A DNA stretch of 64,000 bases, from positions 81,865-145,864 of the forward strand of contig CAZNJE010000005.1 in NCBI GenBank assembly GCA_964573295.1, read 5' to 3'. This DNA comes from CAYQJL01 sp964573295 (GTDB taxonomy: Bacteria; Eisenbacteria; RBG-16-71-46; CAIMUX01; WJJG01). Below the pieces are notes generated by a model. The model was not told where the DNA came from and did no database searches. It saw only the letters and a list, made by a program, of their open reading frames with translations. A program made the translations under genes and the position numbers. Below are positions 44,242 through 53,188 of this stretch, one piece after another (the stretch's first letter is position 1; every line of letters starts with the position of its first letter).

Positions 44242-45663
44242 ATGTCATCTCGAAACCGCCGGCGGAAGACCCGCCGTGTTCCGTCCTCGGTTGTTTGTCC
44301 ACAGGGGTGGAGTCGTCCGCGCGCACCCCGGCTCCCGGGTAGGATCCCGGCTGCCGGGCTACTCGTCGCCGGCGGAACGCTCCTATTGCTCCTGCCGCTC
44401 CTCCTCGGCGCCGGCTGCAGTCGCGCGCCCCGCGTCGAGCCCCTCACGCCCGAACAGCGGACACTGGCCGAGGAGTCGTTCGATCACGTCTGGACCACCA
44501 TTGCCGACAAGCATTGGGATCCGGAGCTAGGCGGGGTGGATTGGGAAGGCGCCCGGGCGGAGCTCGAACCCCGTTTGACCGAGGCCAGGACCCAGGCCGA
44601 CGTGCGGGCCGTGATGTGGGATCTCATCGGCCGGCTGGGCAAGTCTCACTTCGGCATCATATCCCGGGACGCCTACGATGACCTGCGGGCGCCCGATGCC
44701 GCCAAGGGAGACGGCACGGCCGGGATCGATGTGCGCGTCGTGGGCGTCCGGACCCTGGTGACCCGGGTGCATCCGGGTTCGGGCGGCGAAGAAGTGGGCG
44801 TGCGGCCCGGTTGGGAGGTGTTGCGAATCGGTGAGCGGGACATCCGGGGCCTGGTCAAGAAGCTCATCGGCGAGATCGAGAACAATCCCAGCAAGCGCTA
44901 CCGAATCCATGGAGCGGTATCTGCCCGGCTGCGCGGCGAGATCGGTGAATCTCGCCTCGTTACCTTCCTGGACGGCCAGGAGGAGGAGATCACGCTGGAG
45001 GTTCCGCTGGGGGAACCTCGTGGCCACAAGGTTCAGTTTGGGAACTTGCCCGCGATGCATACGTGGATCGACACGATGCGCATCGAGGATGGCATCGGCT
45101 ACGTGGCGTTCAATGCGTTCTTCGATCCGGCCCGCGTGAACACCACCTTCGACGCGGCGATGCGTAGTTGGATGGACGCGCCGGGGATCATCATCGACCT
45201 GCGCGGAAACCCGGGCGGCATCGGCGCGATGGCGATGGGGATGGCGGGCTGGTTCGTCTCCGAGAAGGGGATGCATCTGGGTACGATGACGACGCGGGCT
45301 TCGGAGCTGAAGTTCATCGTCAGCCCGCGCCCGCAGACCTATGACGGGCCGGTGGCCGTCCTGATCGATGGACTCTCGGCCTCGACCGCGGAGATTCTGG
45401 CCGGCGGCCTGAAGGACATCGGCCGTGTGCAGCTCTTCGGGGACACGACCGCCGGGGCGGCGCTGCCCTCGCACATCGAGCGGCTTCCCAATGGCGACGG
45501 TTTCCAGTTCGCCGTGGCGAATTATGTGTCTCAAGGGGGGCAAGTTCTCGAAGGACAGGGCGTTGCTCCACACGTTCCGGTCGAGCCCGCCCGGACCCGG
45601 CTGCTGGCCGGTGCCGATCCGATCCTGAGCAGCGCCATCGCCTGGATTCGACAAATCCATTGA
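44242..45663 (+). CDS. S41-family (C-terminal processing) peptidase, lipoprotein
   Basis: 473 residues. GGGGGAGGGG precedes the ATG. A long basic N-terminus leads into a hydrophobic segment and lipobox LLGAGC (Cys59), so the mature protein is lipid-anchored in the envelope. A PDZ-like domain (about 150-220, GGEEVGVRPGWEVLRIGERD) is followed by the S41 protease core with IIDLRGNPGG and the nucleophile serine in DGLSASTAEILAGGL. The Lys expected about 25 residues later (GEKTFGKG in CtpA) is absent; the strand reads FGDTTAGAALPS, which is the variant of the tricorn-like S41 branch. Likely role: processing or clearing of periplasmic or surface proteins. It precedes a block of envelope genes. Confidence 0.88.
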   Translation: MSSRNRRRKTRRVPSSVVCPQGWSRPRAPRLPGRIPAAGLLVAGGTLLLLLPLLLGAGCSRAPRVEPLTPEQRTLAEESFDHVWTTIADKHWDPELGGVDWEGARAELEPRLTEARTQADVRAVMWDLIGRLGKSHFGIISRDAYDDLRAPDAAKGDGTAGIDVRVVGVRTLVTRVHPGSGGEEVGVRPGWEVLRIGERDIRGLVKKLIGEIENNPSKRYRIHGAVSARLRGEIGESRLVTFLDGQEEEITLEVPLGEPRGHKVQFGNLPAMHTWIDTMRIEDGIGYVAFNAFFDPARVNTTFDAAMRSWMDAPGIIIDLRGNPGGIGAMAMGMAGWFVSEKGMHLGTMTTRASELKFIVSPRPQTYDGPVAVLIDGLSASTAEILAGGLKDIGRVQLFGDTTAGAALPSHIERLPNGDGFQFAVANYVSQGGQVLEGQGVAPHVPVEPARTRLLAGADPILSSAIAWIRQIH

Positions 45664-45793
45664 CCCTGCTCCGGCCGGAGGAGAGAGTCCATCCGGCCGG
45701 TGGTCACACGACAGGTCGCCGACTGCGGCCTTGGCATGCGATCGTTGCCGCCGTGACCCATTCGGGGGCTTCTCGTTCATGGAGGAGGGACAA

Positions 45794-46600
45794 ATGAATC
45801 GGACCAGCACCAAGGGCCGCGCAGTGGCCCGCTCGACGAAGATCCACCCGGCGGCCGCAGCTCTGCTTGCCGCCGCCGCGCTGCTGACGATGGCCGTATC
45901 GGCGGCCCACGCGCTGCCCACGGCTGAAGAAGTCCTGGAGGCGTCCATCGAAGCGATGGGCGGACGCAAGACCTTCGAGGCGATCGAGAACCGTGTGACC
46001 GAGGGCACGATGTCGATTCCCGCGATGGGCATCACCGGCAAGATGATCTCCTACTCGGCCCCGCCCAATCTGCAGTACAGCATCGTCGAGACCGAGGGCA
46101 TGGGATCGATGGAGTCGGGGACCAACGGCGAGGTGGTCTGGGAGAAGACGGCCATGACCGGCCCCCGGGTCAAGACCGGCGCCGAGCGTGCCGCGGCCTT
46201 GCGGGAGGCGATCTTCAACAGTGTGCTCGAGTGGAAGAAGCTCTATGCGAAGACCGAGGTGGTGGGCGAGGAAGAGCTCGACGGCACGATGTGCTACAAG
46301 CTCATCATGACGCCCCCCGAGGGCGAGGGCGGTTCCGAGACCCACTACTACGACCAGAAATCCCACCTTCTGACGAAGATCGTACTCACCCTGAACACCG
46401 AGATGGGGGATGTGCCGATCGAGTCGTTCATCAGCGACTACCGGGAAGTTGACGGACTCAAGGTGGCCTTCAAAACCCGCCAGGTCGTCATGAGCATGCA
46501 GGAGATGCACTTCACCCTCGACAGCGTGAAGCACAACGTCGAGCTGCCGAAGGATCGGTTCGCCCTGCCGGAGGACATCCAGGCGCTGGTCGGCGATTAG
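45794..46600 (+). CDS. Exported LolA-like (outer-membrane lipoprotein-sorting-like) protein
   Basis: 268 residues. GGAGGAGGG sits 5 nt before ATG at 45794. A signal peptide (PAAAALLAAAALLTMAVSAA, cleavage after AHA) precedes TAEEVLEASIEAMGGRKT, an opening shared with many exported LolA/LolB-like proteins. The body alternates strands (EGTMSIPAMGITGKMI, YSAPPNLQYSIVE, CYKLIMTPPEGEG, KSHLLTKIVLTL) and ends with SFISDYREVDGLKVAF. It is homologous by pattern to the C-terminal domain of the M16-like protein at 48340-50493 (AYEAHGGSALETLETI, EISQDYRMIDGIALPF). It may bind lipid or a lipidated partner; no enzyme motif is visible. Confidence 0.72.
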   Translation: MNRTSTKGRAVARSTKIHPAAAALLAAAALLTMAVSAAHALPTAEEVLEASIEAMGGRKTFEAIENRVTEGTMSIPAMGITGKMISYSAPPNLQYSIVETEGMGSMESGTNGEVVWEKTAMTGPRVKTGAERAAALREAIFNSVLEWKKLYAKTEVVGEEELDGTMCYKLIMTPPEGEGGSETHYYDQKSHLLTKIVLTLNTEMGDVPIESFISDYREVDGLKVAFKTRQVVMSMQEMHFTLDSVKHNVELPKDRFALPEDIQALVGD

Positions 46601-46746
46601 GACCCCGGGGAGTCTCAGCCCCCTTGCCGATCGCTTTCTGGCGGAGTATTCTCCCTGTTCGGCTGTTTCAAAGGGCTGTTGCACGTGGGTGACTCGCGTC
46701 CCCTGAAATCGTTACAAATGCAGCATTGTTGTATACAGGAGGCGAT

Positions 46747-48294
46747 ATGGCACACGAATCCCGTCTCGACGTTTCCCGCCGGCGCACCGGGCCGGCCGCT
46801 GCCTGGCTGTTCGCGATAGTCGCGATCATGGCGTTGCCGGCGCCGGGGCAGGCTGGATCGATGCAGGAGCTGGAGAGCAAGATCCAGGAATTCAAGCTCG
46901 ATAACGGTTTGCGCTTCCTCATTCTCGAAGATCACAGCGCCCCGGTGTTCAGCTATGCCACCTGCGTCGATGCGGGTGGGGTGTGCGAGAAGACCGGCAT
47001 CACCGGGATCGCGCACATGTTCGAACACATGGCCTTCAAGGGCACGACGACGATCGGCACGACCGACTACAAGAAGGAGCAGAAGGCCTTCGACCGCATC
47101 GACGAGGCCTGGGACGCGGTGCTGGCCGAGCGGGCGAAGCGTTTCGATGCCGATTCGACCCGGCTGGCCGAGCTCGAGGACGAGTTCAAGGCCGCGATCG
47201 AGGATGCCCAGCCCTACGTGGTTCCGAACGAATTCAGCCGTGTGCTGGAGACAAACGGGGTCCGCGGACTCAACGCCTTCACCGGCACCGACATCACCTG
47301 CTACATCTACAGCCTGCCCTCGAACCGGCTCGAGCTGTGGGCCCGCATGGAGGGCGACCGGCTCAGCCAGCCCGCTCTGCGCGAGTTCTACAAGGAACGG
47401 GATGTGGTGCGCAACGAGCGCCGCATCGGAACCGAATCGACGCCCTCGGGCCGGCTCTTCGAAGCGGCCCTCACGACGGCCTTCATGGCGCACCCTTACG
47501 GCAACGGCGTCATCGGCCACTCTTCCGACATCGAGAACTTCCACCGGCGCGACGCCTGGGAGTTCTTCAACACGTACTATGTGGCCAGCAACATGACCGT
47601 CTGTTTGGTCGGGGATGTGACCGTCGATGAGGTCAAGAAGCACGCCAAGAAGTACTTCTCCGGTGTGCGCGCGGGTGAGGATCCGCCCCCGATCCACACC
47701 ACCGAGCCGGTCCACACCGCCGAACGCCGCGTCATGATGGAAGAGGATGCCAACCCCATCGCGATCATCGGCTATCAGGGTCCGGCGAGCGTCGATCCCG
47801 ACTACGCCGCGATGGAGCTGCTCATGGAAGTGCTGGGCGGCGGCCGGTCGAGCCGGCTCTACGAGCGCCTCGTGAAGGAAGAGCAGGTGGCCACCCAACT
47901 CTTCGCCGGTACGGGTTTGCCCGGAGAGAAGTACGAGAACCTGGCCGTCGTCTACTGCATCATGGCCGCCGACCGCGATCCCTTGGAGGCCGAGCGCATC
48001 ATCTACGAGGAGATCGACCGGCTGATCGCCGAGGGCCCCTCGCCCGAAGAGGTCGACAAGGTGAAGGCCGGCTACAAGGCCCGGATGCTCCGGCAGCTGC
48101 GTGAGCCGGGTCGGTTGGCCGTGGCGCTGGCTTCGGCGGATCAGCGCGAGGGCGACTGGCGGTATCCATTCCGCCAGCTCGACCGTATCGACGCCGTCAC
48201 CGCCGAAGAGATTCAGCGCATAGCGGCCGAGCGGCTCGTCAAGGAGCGGCGGACGGTGGCGATGATCGTGCCCGAGCCGGAGGTCGAATCCTAG
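46747..48294 (+). CDS. M16-family zinc peptidase, active type
   Basis: 515 residues. AGGAGG lies 5 nt before ATG at 46747 and a signal peptide follows (AAAWLFAIVAIMALPAPGQA). The inverted zinc motif HxxEH is H90-M-F-E93-H94 in GIAHMFEHMAFKGT, and the third ligand is Glu224 in VRNERRIGTES. These are 130 residues apart instead of about 75, because of a charged helical insert (EQKAFDRIDEAWDAV onward). The C-terminal half contains the R/Y-type partner region. It is the catalytic member of a pair with the next gene, as in bacterial periplasmic M16B heterodimers. Confidence 0.92.
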   Translation: MAHESRLDVSRRRTGPAAAWLFAIVAIMALPAPGQAGSMQELESKIQEFKLDNGLRFLILEDHSAPVFSYATCVDAGGVCEKTGITGIAHMFEHMAFKGTTTIGTTDYKKEQKAFDRIDEAWDAVLAERAKRFDADSTRLAELEDEFKAAIEDAQPYVVPNEFSRVLETNGVRGLNAFTGTDITCYIYSLPSNRLELWARMEGDRLSQPALREFYKERDVVRNERRIGTESTPSGRLFEAALTTAFMAHPYGNGVIGHSSDIENFHRRDAWEFFNTYYVASNMTVCLVGDVTVDEVKKHAKKYFSGVRAGEDPPPIHTTEPVHTAERRVMMEEDANPIAIIGYQGPASVDPDYAAMELLMEVLGGGRSSRLYERLVKEEQVATQLFAGTGLPGEKYENLAVVYCIMAADRDPLEAERIIYEEIDRLIAEGPSPEEVDKVKAGYKARMLRQLREPGRLAVALASADQREGDWRYPFRQLDRIDAVTAEEIQRIAAERLVKERRTVAMIVPEPEVES

Positions 48295-48299
48295 GGGAC

Positions 48300-48334
48300 C
48301 GAAGCGGAGATGAAGCGGAGATGAAGTGGAGGTA
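48300..48334 (+). repeat. gaagcggagat triplet repeat between the two M16 genes
   Basis: Three imperfect copies of an 11-12-nt unit (gaagcggagat, gaagcggagat, gaagtggagg). The last copy forms the ribosome site of the downstream gene. Confidence 0.75.
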
Positions 48335-48339
48335 GACAG

Positions 48340-50493
48340 ATGCAGGCTCGGATTGCAGAGAGCTGGATGAAGACCGCCCTGCTGCTGGCGGTGGCGTGCC
48401 TCGTGGGCGCCAGCCCGGCTACGGCCGGCAAGTTCAAGGATCCCGACGACCTGGAGTTTCCCGAGCTGGGCGAGATCCAGCCGCCGCAGATCAGCCGCCA
48501 TGTGCTCGAGAATGGCATGGTGGTCTATCTCATGGAGAATCATGAGTTCCCGCTGGTCGATTTCCGGGCGATGGTCAAGGTCGGTTCGATCTACGAGCCG
48601 GAGCACCTGCGCGGCCTGGCGAGCATCACCGGCCAGGTGCTGCGCACCGGCGGCACCCAATCGAACCCGGGCGATGCGCTCGACAACCGCCTCGAGTCGA
48701 TGGGCGCTTACATCGAATCGAGCATCGGCAGCTCCTCGGGCAGCGTGCGAGCTTCGTTCCTGAGCGAAGACGCCGCCGAGGGCCTGCGGCTGCTCGCCGA
48801 TGTGGTGCGGGAGCCGGCCTTTCCCGAGGAGAAGATCGAGCTGGCCAAGGTCGAGGAACGAACGGCGATCTCCTCGCGCAACGACGAACCCATCCCGATC
48901 GCGAGCCGCGAGTTCCGCAAGCTGATGTACGGTGAGCACTCACCCTACGGCTGGCACACCGAGTACGAGACGATCGAGGCCATCACGCGCGCCGATCTCG
49001 TCGAGTTCCACAAGCGCTACATCCACCCCGACCGCATGATCTTCGCGGTCTCGGGTGACTTCGACCCGGACCCCATGTTGGCCCGGATCGAGGAAGTGTT
49101 CGGGGATTGGCCGCGGGCGAAGACCGAGTTGCCTCCCGATCCGCCCGTGCCACCGACCGGGCCGCGCGGGGTCTTCTTCGCCGAGAAGGAGGGCGTGACC
49201 CAGAGCACGATCTTCTTCGGGCTCATGGGCACCCTGGCATCCGACCCCGATTATGCCGCTCTGCAGCTGACCAATCAGATTCTGGGCAGCGGCTTCACGT
49301 CGCGCCTGGTCAACGAGATCCGCACGAAGCGAGGGCTGGCGTACGCGGTGGGTTCGGGAGCCGGCACCGGGTGGCACCATCCCGGCGTGTGGGCCTGTTA
49401 CCTGCTCACGCAGGCCGACTCCACGATCACCGCATCCCAGGCGATGATGCACGAGGTCGAGCGCATCGTCACCGAACCGGTTGCAGCCGAAGAACTCGCC
49501 ACTGCGAAGGACATCGTCCTGAACGAGCTGGTCTTCGATCTCTCTTCGGATCAGGAGATCCTGGGACGCAAGATGCTCTACGAGTTCTACGGCTACCCAC
49601 AGGATTTCTTGGAGACGTATCAGCGCGAGATCAAGGCAATCACCTCCGAGGAGCTTCTGGCTGCTGCCCAGCGGCACATCCAGCCCGAGGAGATTGCGAT
49701 GATCGTCGTCGGTCCCGAGGAGAAGTTCGACGCGCCGCTTTCCACGCTGGGGCCGGTGACCGAGATCGACATCGCGATCCCCGACCCACCGGCCACGCTC
49801 CAGGTGCCCGATCCCACCGACGAGACCCTGGCGCAAGGCAGGAAGCTGATTGCCCGGGCCTACGAAGCGCACGGTGGATCAGCGCTCGAGACGCTCGAGA
49901 CGATCAAGGAAACCGGTTCGGGCAAGATGTCGGCCATGGGACAGCAGATGGCCTTCGATCTCGAGACGGTGCGCGATCTGCCCGATCGCACCTACGCCAA
50001 GATCGTGATCGGCGGCGGCATGTTTACGATGGAGCGGGTCAGCGCTGGGGATGACGGCTGGACCAAGACCCCGCAGGGGGTCATGGATCGCAGCCCCGGC
50101 GAGGCCGAGGATGCCCGGCTCGAGCAGATTCGGACGCCGCACATGTTCCTGCCCAAGTACGAGCAGTACACGCTGCAGGCGCTCGGTGAGCGGGAGTTCG
50201 CCGGGCAGACCTGTCAGGCCGTCTACGTCCGGGACAGTGAGATCAAGGAGTGGGTGATCTACCTCGATCCCCAAACGCACCGCATCCGCGGCATGCAGTA
50301 CCGCGGCAAGGGACAACAGGGCCCGGTCGAGGTGACCGAGATCAGTCAAGACTACCGGATGATCGACGGCATTGCGTTGCCGTTCAGCTTCCAGGTCCTG
50401 CACGGGGGCGATCCGTTCCTGTCGGTCGAGACGAAGTCGGCGGCGGTCAATGCCCCGGTCGACGAATCGCTGTTCGAGCGGCCGACCCCCTAG
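48340..50493 (+). CDS. Inactive M16-like subunit fused to a LolA-like domain
   Basis: 717 residues with a signal peptide (TALLLAVACLVGASPATA). The position of the zinc motif reads GLASITGQVLRTGG: Ser95, Gly98 and Gln99 replace His, Glu and His, so it cannot bind zinc. The substrate-positioning R/Y motif remains (FTSRLVNEIRTKRGLAYAVGS, split by turns). From about residue 495 a second domain begins (LIARAYEAHGGSALETLETI) that resembles the stand-alone protein at 45794-46600. Pairing with the active upstream M16 subunit is expected. The added domain may present lipidated or barrel substrates; that is inference. GGAGG is 8 nt upstream of ATG 48340. Confidence 0.85.
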   Translation: MQARIAESWMKTALLLAVACLVGASPATAGKFKDPDDLEFPELGEIQPPQISRHVLENGMVVYLMENHEFPLVDFRAMVKVGSIYEPEHLRGLASITGQVLRTGGTQSNPGDALDNRLESMGAYIESSIGSSSGSVRASFLSEDAAEGLRLLADVVREPAFPEEKIELAKVEERTAISSRNDEPIPIASREFRKLMYGEHSPYGWHTEYETIEAITRADLVEFHKRYIHPDRMIFAVSGDFDPDPMLARIEEVFGDWPRAKTELPPDPPVPPTGPRGVFFAEKEGVTQSTIFFGLMGTLASDPDYAALQLTNQILGSGFTSRLVNEIRTKRGLAYAVGSGAGTGWHHPGVWACYLLTQADSTITASQAMMHEVERIVTEPVAAEELATAKDIVLNELVFDLSSDQEILGRKMLYEFYGYPQDFLETYQREIKAITSEELLAAAQRHIQPEEIAMIVVGPEEKFDAPLSTLGPVTEIDIAIPDPPATLQVPDPTDETLAQGRKLIARAYEAHGGSALETLETIKETGSGKMSAMGQQMAFDLETVRDLPDRTYAKIVIGGGMFTMERVSAGDDGWTKTPQGVMDRSPGEAEDARLEQIRTPHMFLPKYEQYTLQALGEREFAGQTCQAVYVRDSEIKEWVIYLDPQTHRIRGMQYRGKGQQGPVEVTEISQDYRMIDGIALPFSFQVLHGGDPFLSVETKSAAVNAPVDESLFERPTP

Positions 50494-50567
50494 TTCGTTC
50501 GGTGAGAGCGGCCGGGCGCCCCACTCCTGAAGATTGGTGCGTCCGGCCCTCCGGTTCCGCGGCCCTG

Positions 50568-50611
50568 CGGCCCTGCGGCCCACCGGCCCACCGGCCCACC
50601 GGCCCACCGGC
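50568..50611 (+). repeat. cggcccac(c) tandem repeat
   Basis: ctgcggccctgcggcc is followed by four copies of the 9-nt unit cccaccggc. The copies are identical. Confidence 0.85.
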
Positions 50612-50633
50612 TATCTCCTAACCTCCCTTTTAC

Positions 50634-50663
50634 TTGAAAATGAGTGGCTCCTGGAAGTACACT
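50634..50663 (+). promoter_or_regulatory. Candidate promoter for the lamin-tail-like gene
   Basis: TTGAAA (50634-50639), 18-nt spacer, TACACT (50658-50663) in an AT-rich patch just after the GC repeat. It would give a leader of about 200 nt. Confidence 0.45.
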
Positions 50664-50870
50664 TCCCGAGAGTCGAGAGAGTCGCCGTTTCGGTCTGAAG
50701 GGCCCTTATCCGGCGCTGCCCGGGTGGGTTCACGTTGTGTGGCCACCAACAAGCCGCTCGCCCGGAGTCATCCCAAGCGCCGGCGGCTGGCGGCGAGTTC
50801 TCAGTCGGCCGTCATGAGACCCATGGCAACCTTTGTTACTGGCAACCCTAGGAAAGGGGAGGATTTGCTC

Positions 50871-52289
50871 ATGCGTGCACGCACCATCCTATCTCTATTG
50901 GCCATCCTGGCCCTCGCCGTCCCGGCGGGCGCCGAGCTTCTGATCAACGAGGTCGATTCCGATACCCAAGGAACCGACATGCTCGAGTTCTGCGAGCTCT
51001 ACGGCGATCCGGGTATGGCCCTGGACGGTTACGTCCTGGTCTTCTTCAATGGTTCGGATGACGCTTCCTATGCCGCCTACGATCTCGATGGCTACGCCCT
51101 CAATGGCGACGGCTTCTTCTTGATCGGCAACGTCGACGTCGTGCCGACGCCGGACATCGTGATCCCCAGCAACGGCATCCAGAACGGGGCCGACGCGATC
51201 GCCCTCTTCATCGGCGATGGCGAGGATTTCCCCGAGGACACGCCGGTCACGACCGAGAACTTGGTCGACGCGGTCGTCTACGACACGAACGACGCCGATG
51301 ATGAAGGCTTGCTCGTCCTGTTGCTGCCGGATCAGCCGCAGCTGAACGAGGATGAGTTCGGCAACAAGGATTTCCACTCCAACCTGCGCTGCGGCGGTGG
51401 CGCGCGCGAGACGATGGACTGGACGGCCGGCGATCCCACCCCCGGCGCCAGCAATGATCCGAGCTGTGGCGGCGGCCCCGACCCGGTCGACATGAACCTC
51501 TGCGATGCGGTCGCGGTCGATGCCGACGGCGTGCCCCTCTACGATGGCGAGTGGGTTCACATCATCGAGCCCTTGATCGTGCTCAACGACTACGGCACGG
51601 TCGGCCAGGGCCGCGTGGACAACGCCGCCACCGACGGCGAGTGCTGCGTCTACCTGTTCGATTTCAATCTCGACCTGCCGCTCTACGAGGGCGATGAGGT
51701 CGATGTGATCGGCACCATCGAGAACTACAACGGCAAGCTCGAGCTCACCGGCCTCGAGATCACGATCCTCTCCTCCGGCAACCCCCTGCCCGATCCCGAG
51801 CTGATCAGCACCGAGGAGCTGGCGGTCAACGGCGGCGACTACGAGTCCTGCCTCATCATGATCGACGACTTGGCGATCGTGGGCGGTGATCCCTGGCCGA
51901 TGGAAGGCGACAACGCCAATATCGACGTGCAGGACGAGACGGCCCTGCCGACGGTGATGCGCATCGACTACGACACCGACATCGATGGCAGCCCGCAGCC
52001 GGAAGAGCCGTTCACCTGCATCGGCATCGCCGGTCAGTTCGACAACAGCTTCCCCTACACCGAGGGATTCCAGATTCAGCCGCGCAAGCTCGATGACATC
52101 TACTACCAGGTGCCTCCGATGGGCGCGTGCTGCTTCGGGCCCGACTGCGTCCTCATGACCGAGGACGAGTGCCTCTCGCAGCAGGGCGAGTGGTACGGTG
52201 ACGAGTACGAGACCTGCGATCCGAATCCGTGCCCCACGACGCCTGCCGAGAGCAGCAGCTGGGGTGAGATCAAGAGTCTCTACCGGTAA
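50871..52289 (+). CDS. Secreted lamin-tail-like / OB-fold protein with CDPNPC module and WGxI tail
   Basis: 472 residues. GGGGAGG is 8 nt before ATG at 50871. A short signal peptide (TILSLLAILALAVPAGA) precedes a lamin-tail-like domain (LLINEVDSDTQGTDMLEFCE, then GYVLVFFNGSDDASYAAYDL and GFFLIGN). The middle (WVHIIEPLIVLNDYG, YEGDEVDVIGTIENYNGKLE) resembles the OB-fold repeats of extracellular nuclease-associated proteins, though no nuclease catalytic domain is present. The protein is strongly acidic. It ends with CCFGPDCVLMTEDECLSQQG.W.G...CDPNPC, then SSSWGEIKSLYR at the very C-terminus. Both elements recur at 6595-7488 and the tail at 34400-35095. A strong terminator follows. Confidence 0.78.
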   Translation: MRARTILSLLAILALAVPAGAELLINEVDSDTQGTDMLEFCELYGDPGMALDGYVLVFFNGSDDASYAAYDLDGYALNGDGFFLIGNVDVVPTPDIVIPSNGIQNGADAIALFIGDGEDFPEDTPVTTENLVDAVVYDTNDADDEGLLVLLLPDQPQLNEDEFGNKDFHSNLRCGGGARETMDWTAGDPTPGASNDPSCGGGPDPVDMNLCDAVAVDADGVPLYDGEWVHIIEPLIVLNDYGTVGQGRVDNAATDGECCVYLFDFNLDLPLYEGDEVDVIGTIENYNGKLELTGLEITILSSGNPLPDPELISTEELAVNGGDYESCLIMIDDLAIVGGDPWPMEGDNANIDVQDETALPTVMRIDYDTDIDGSPQPEEPFTCIGIAGQFDNSFPYTEGFQIQPRKLDDIYYQVPPMGACCFGPDCVLMTEDECLSQQGEWYGDEYETCDPNPCPTTPAESSSWGEIKSLYR

Positions 52290-52374
52290 GCGCTCCAAAG
52301 CCGCCGGCCGCCTGGCCTCGGGATGCCGTGGGCATCGCCGGGGGTGCCGCCGGGGGCGTCGGCGGTAGTGCATC

Positions 52375-52417
52375 GAGGGAGGAGGCCCGCGTCCTTGCGG
52401 GCCGCCTCCCTCTTTCT
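52375..52417 (+). terminator. Intrinsic terminator
   Basis: gagggagg-a-ggcccgc (52375-52390) pairs with gcgggcc-g-cctccctc (52397-52412), a 16-bp stem with a single mismatch and a 6-nt loop, followed by tttct. It closes the transcript of the lamin-tail-like gene. Confidence 0.88.
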
Positions 52418-52560
52418 ATGTGGGGGGGGGCAAGGGAGCCATCTTGACCCGGCCACTGCCTCGTGCCTATGCTCGCATCTGACGGGAAACGGACCGGGAG
52501 AGTCCCTCCTCGGCCGCGGGTGCCACGGACGCATCCCATCCCCCCAGCAGGGAGGTAGCC

Positions 52561-53082
52561 ATGAGCTTCAAGGAAGCCGTCCAGCAGGGATTTGAACTGG
52601 TGAAGCTGAACCGGCCGGTCTTCCGGCAGGTCGCGCTCGATCCCGAAGCCTTCACCCCGGCCCTCATGATCGTGGCGCTGGCCGGGATCGCCGACTGGCT
52701 CAGTCCTCCCCTCGCCGGGCTGGGCTTTCTCTACATGCCGATCCGTGAGGTGATCGGGCTCGTGGTGGTGACCGCGGTCATCCACTTCACCGTCATCGTC
52801 CTGGGCGGCCGCGGCGACTACCTGGCGCTCTTCCGGCTCATGGGCTTCACCTGGATCATTCGTTGGCTGCTGATCGTCCCGGTGATTGGCGGTCCGATCG
52901 CGCTGATCTGGTGGCTGGTCATGACGGTCGTGGCCGTGGAAGAACTCTTCGGATTCGACCGGATGAAGGCCATCGTCACCGTCATCGTACCCTTTGCGGC
53001 CTTCATGCTGCTGACCTTCATCTTCACGGTCCTGTTCGGCATCGCCATGATCGGATTCATGGGCTTCTCGTCGATGTGGTAG
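52561..53082 (+). CDS. YIP1-family membrane protein
   Basis: 173 residues. GGGAGG 6 nt before ATG. After an N-terminal soluble helix (SFKEAVQQGFELVKLNRPVF) there are five hydrophobic segments (LMIVALAGIADWLSPPLAGL; VIGLVVVTAVIHFTVIVLGG; WIIRWLLIVPVIGGPIALIW; WLVMTVVAVEELFGF; AIVTVIVPFAAFMLLTFIFT), with the GDYLALFRLMGFT loop that typifies bacterial YIP1-domain proteins. Function in bacteria is unknown; eukaryotic relatives act in membrane trafficking. Monocistronic after a terminator, and 106 nt upstream of ychF. Confidence 0.82.
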   Translation: MSFKEAVQQGFELVKLNRPVFRQVALDPEAFTPALMIVALAGIADWLSPPLAGLGFLYMPIREVIGLVVVTAVIHFTVIVLGGRGDYLALFRLMGFTWIIRWLLIVPVIGGPIALIWWLVMTVVAVEELFGFDRMKAIVTVIVPFAAFMLLTFIFTVLFGIAMIGFMGFSSMW

Positions 53083-53188
53083 GCGGGGCGATATGGCTGC
53101 CGCCGGAGAGCGCGGTGGGCATCGGTTGCCAATGAAGGCGAGGAGTAGGCATCGACGGGCAGATCGTGGTGCCAGGAGAGGATGAGTC

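Larger units (their letters stand above)
50494..50870. other. Intergenic region upstream of the lamin-tail-like gene
   Basis: 377 nt. It contains a ccggcccacc repeat (listed) and a candidate promoter (listed), then about 200 nt of probable leader. The long frame through it is the extension of the downstream gene without a ribosome site. Confidence 0.55.
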
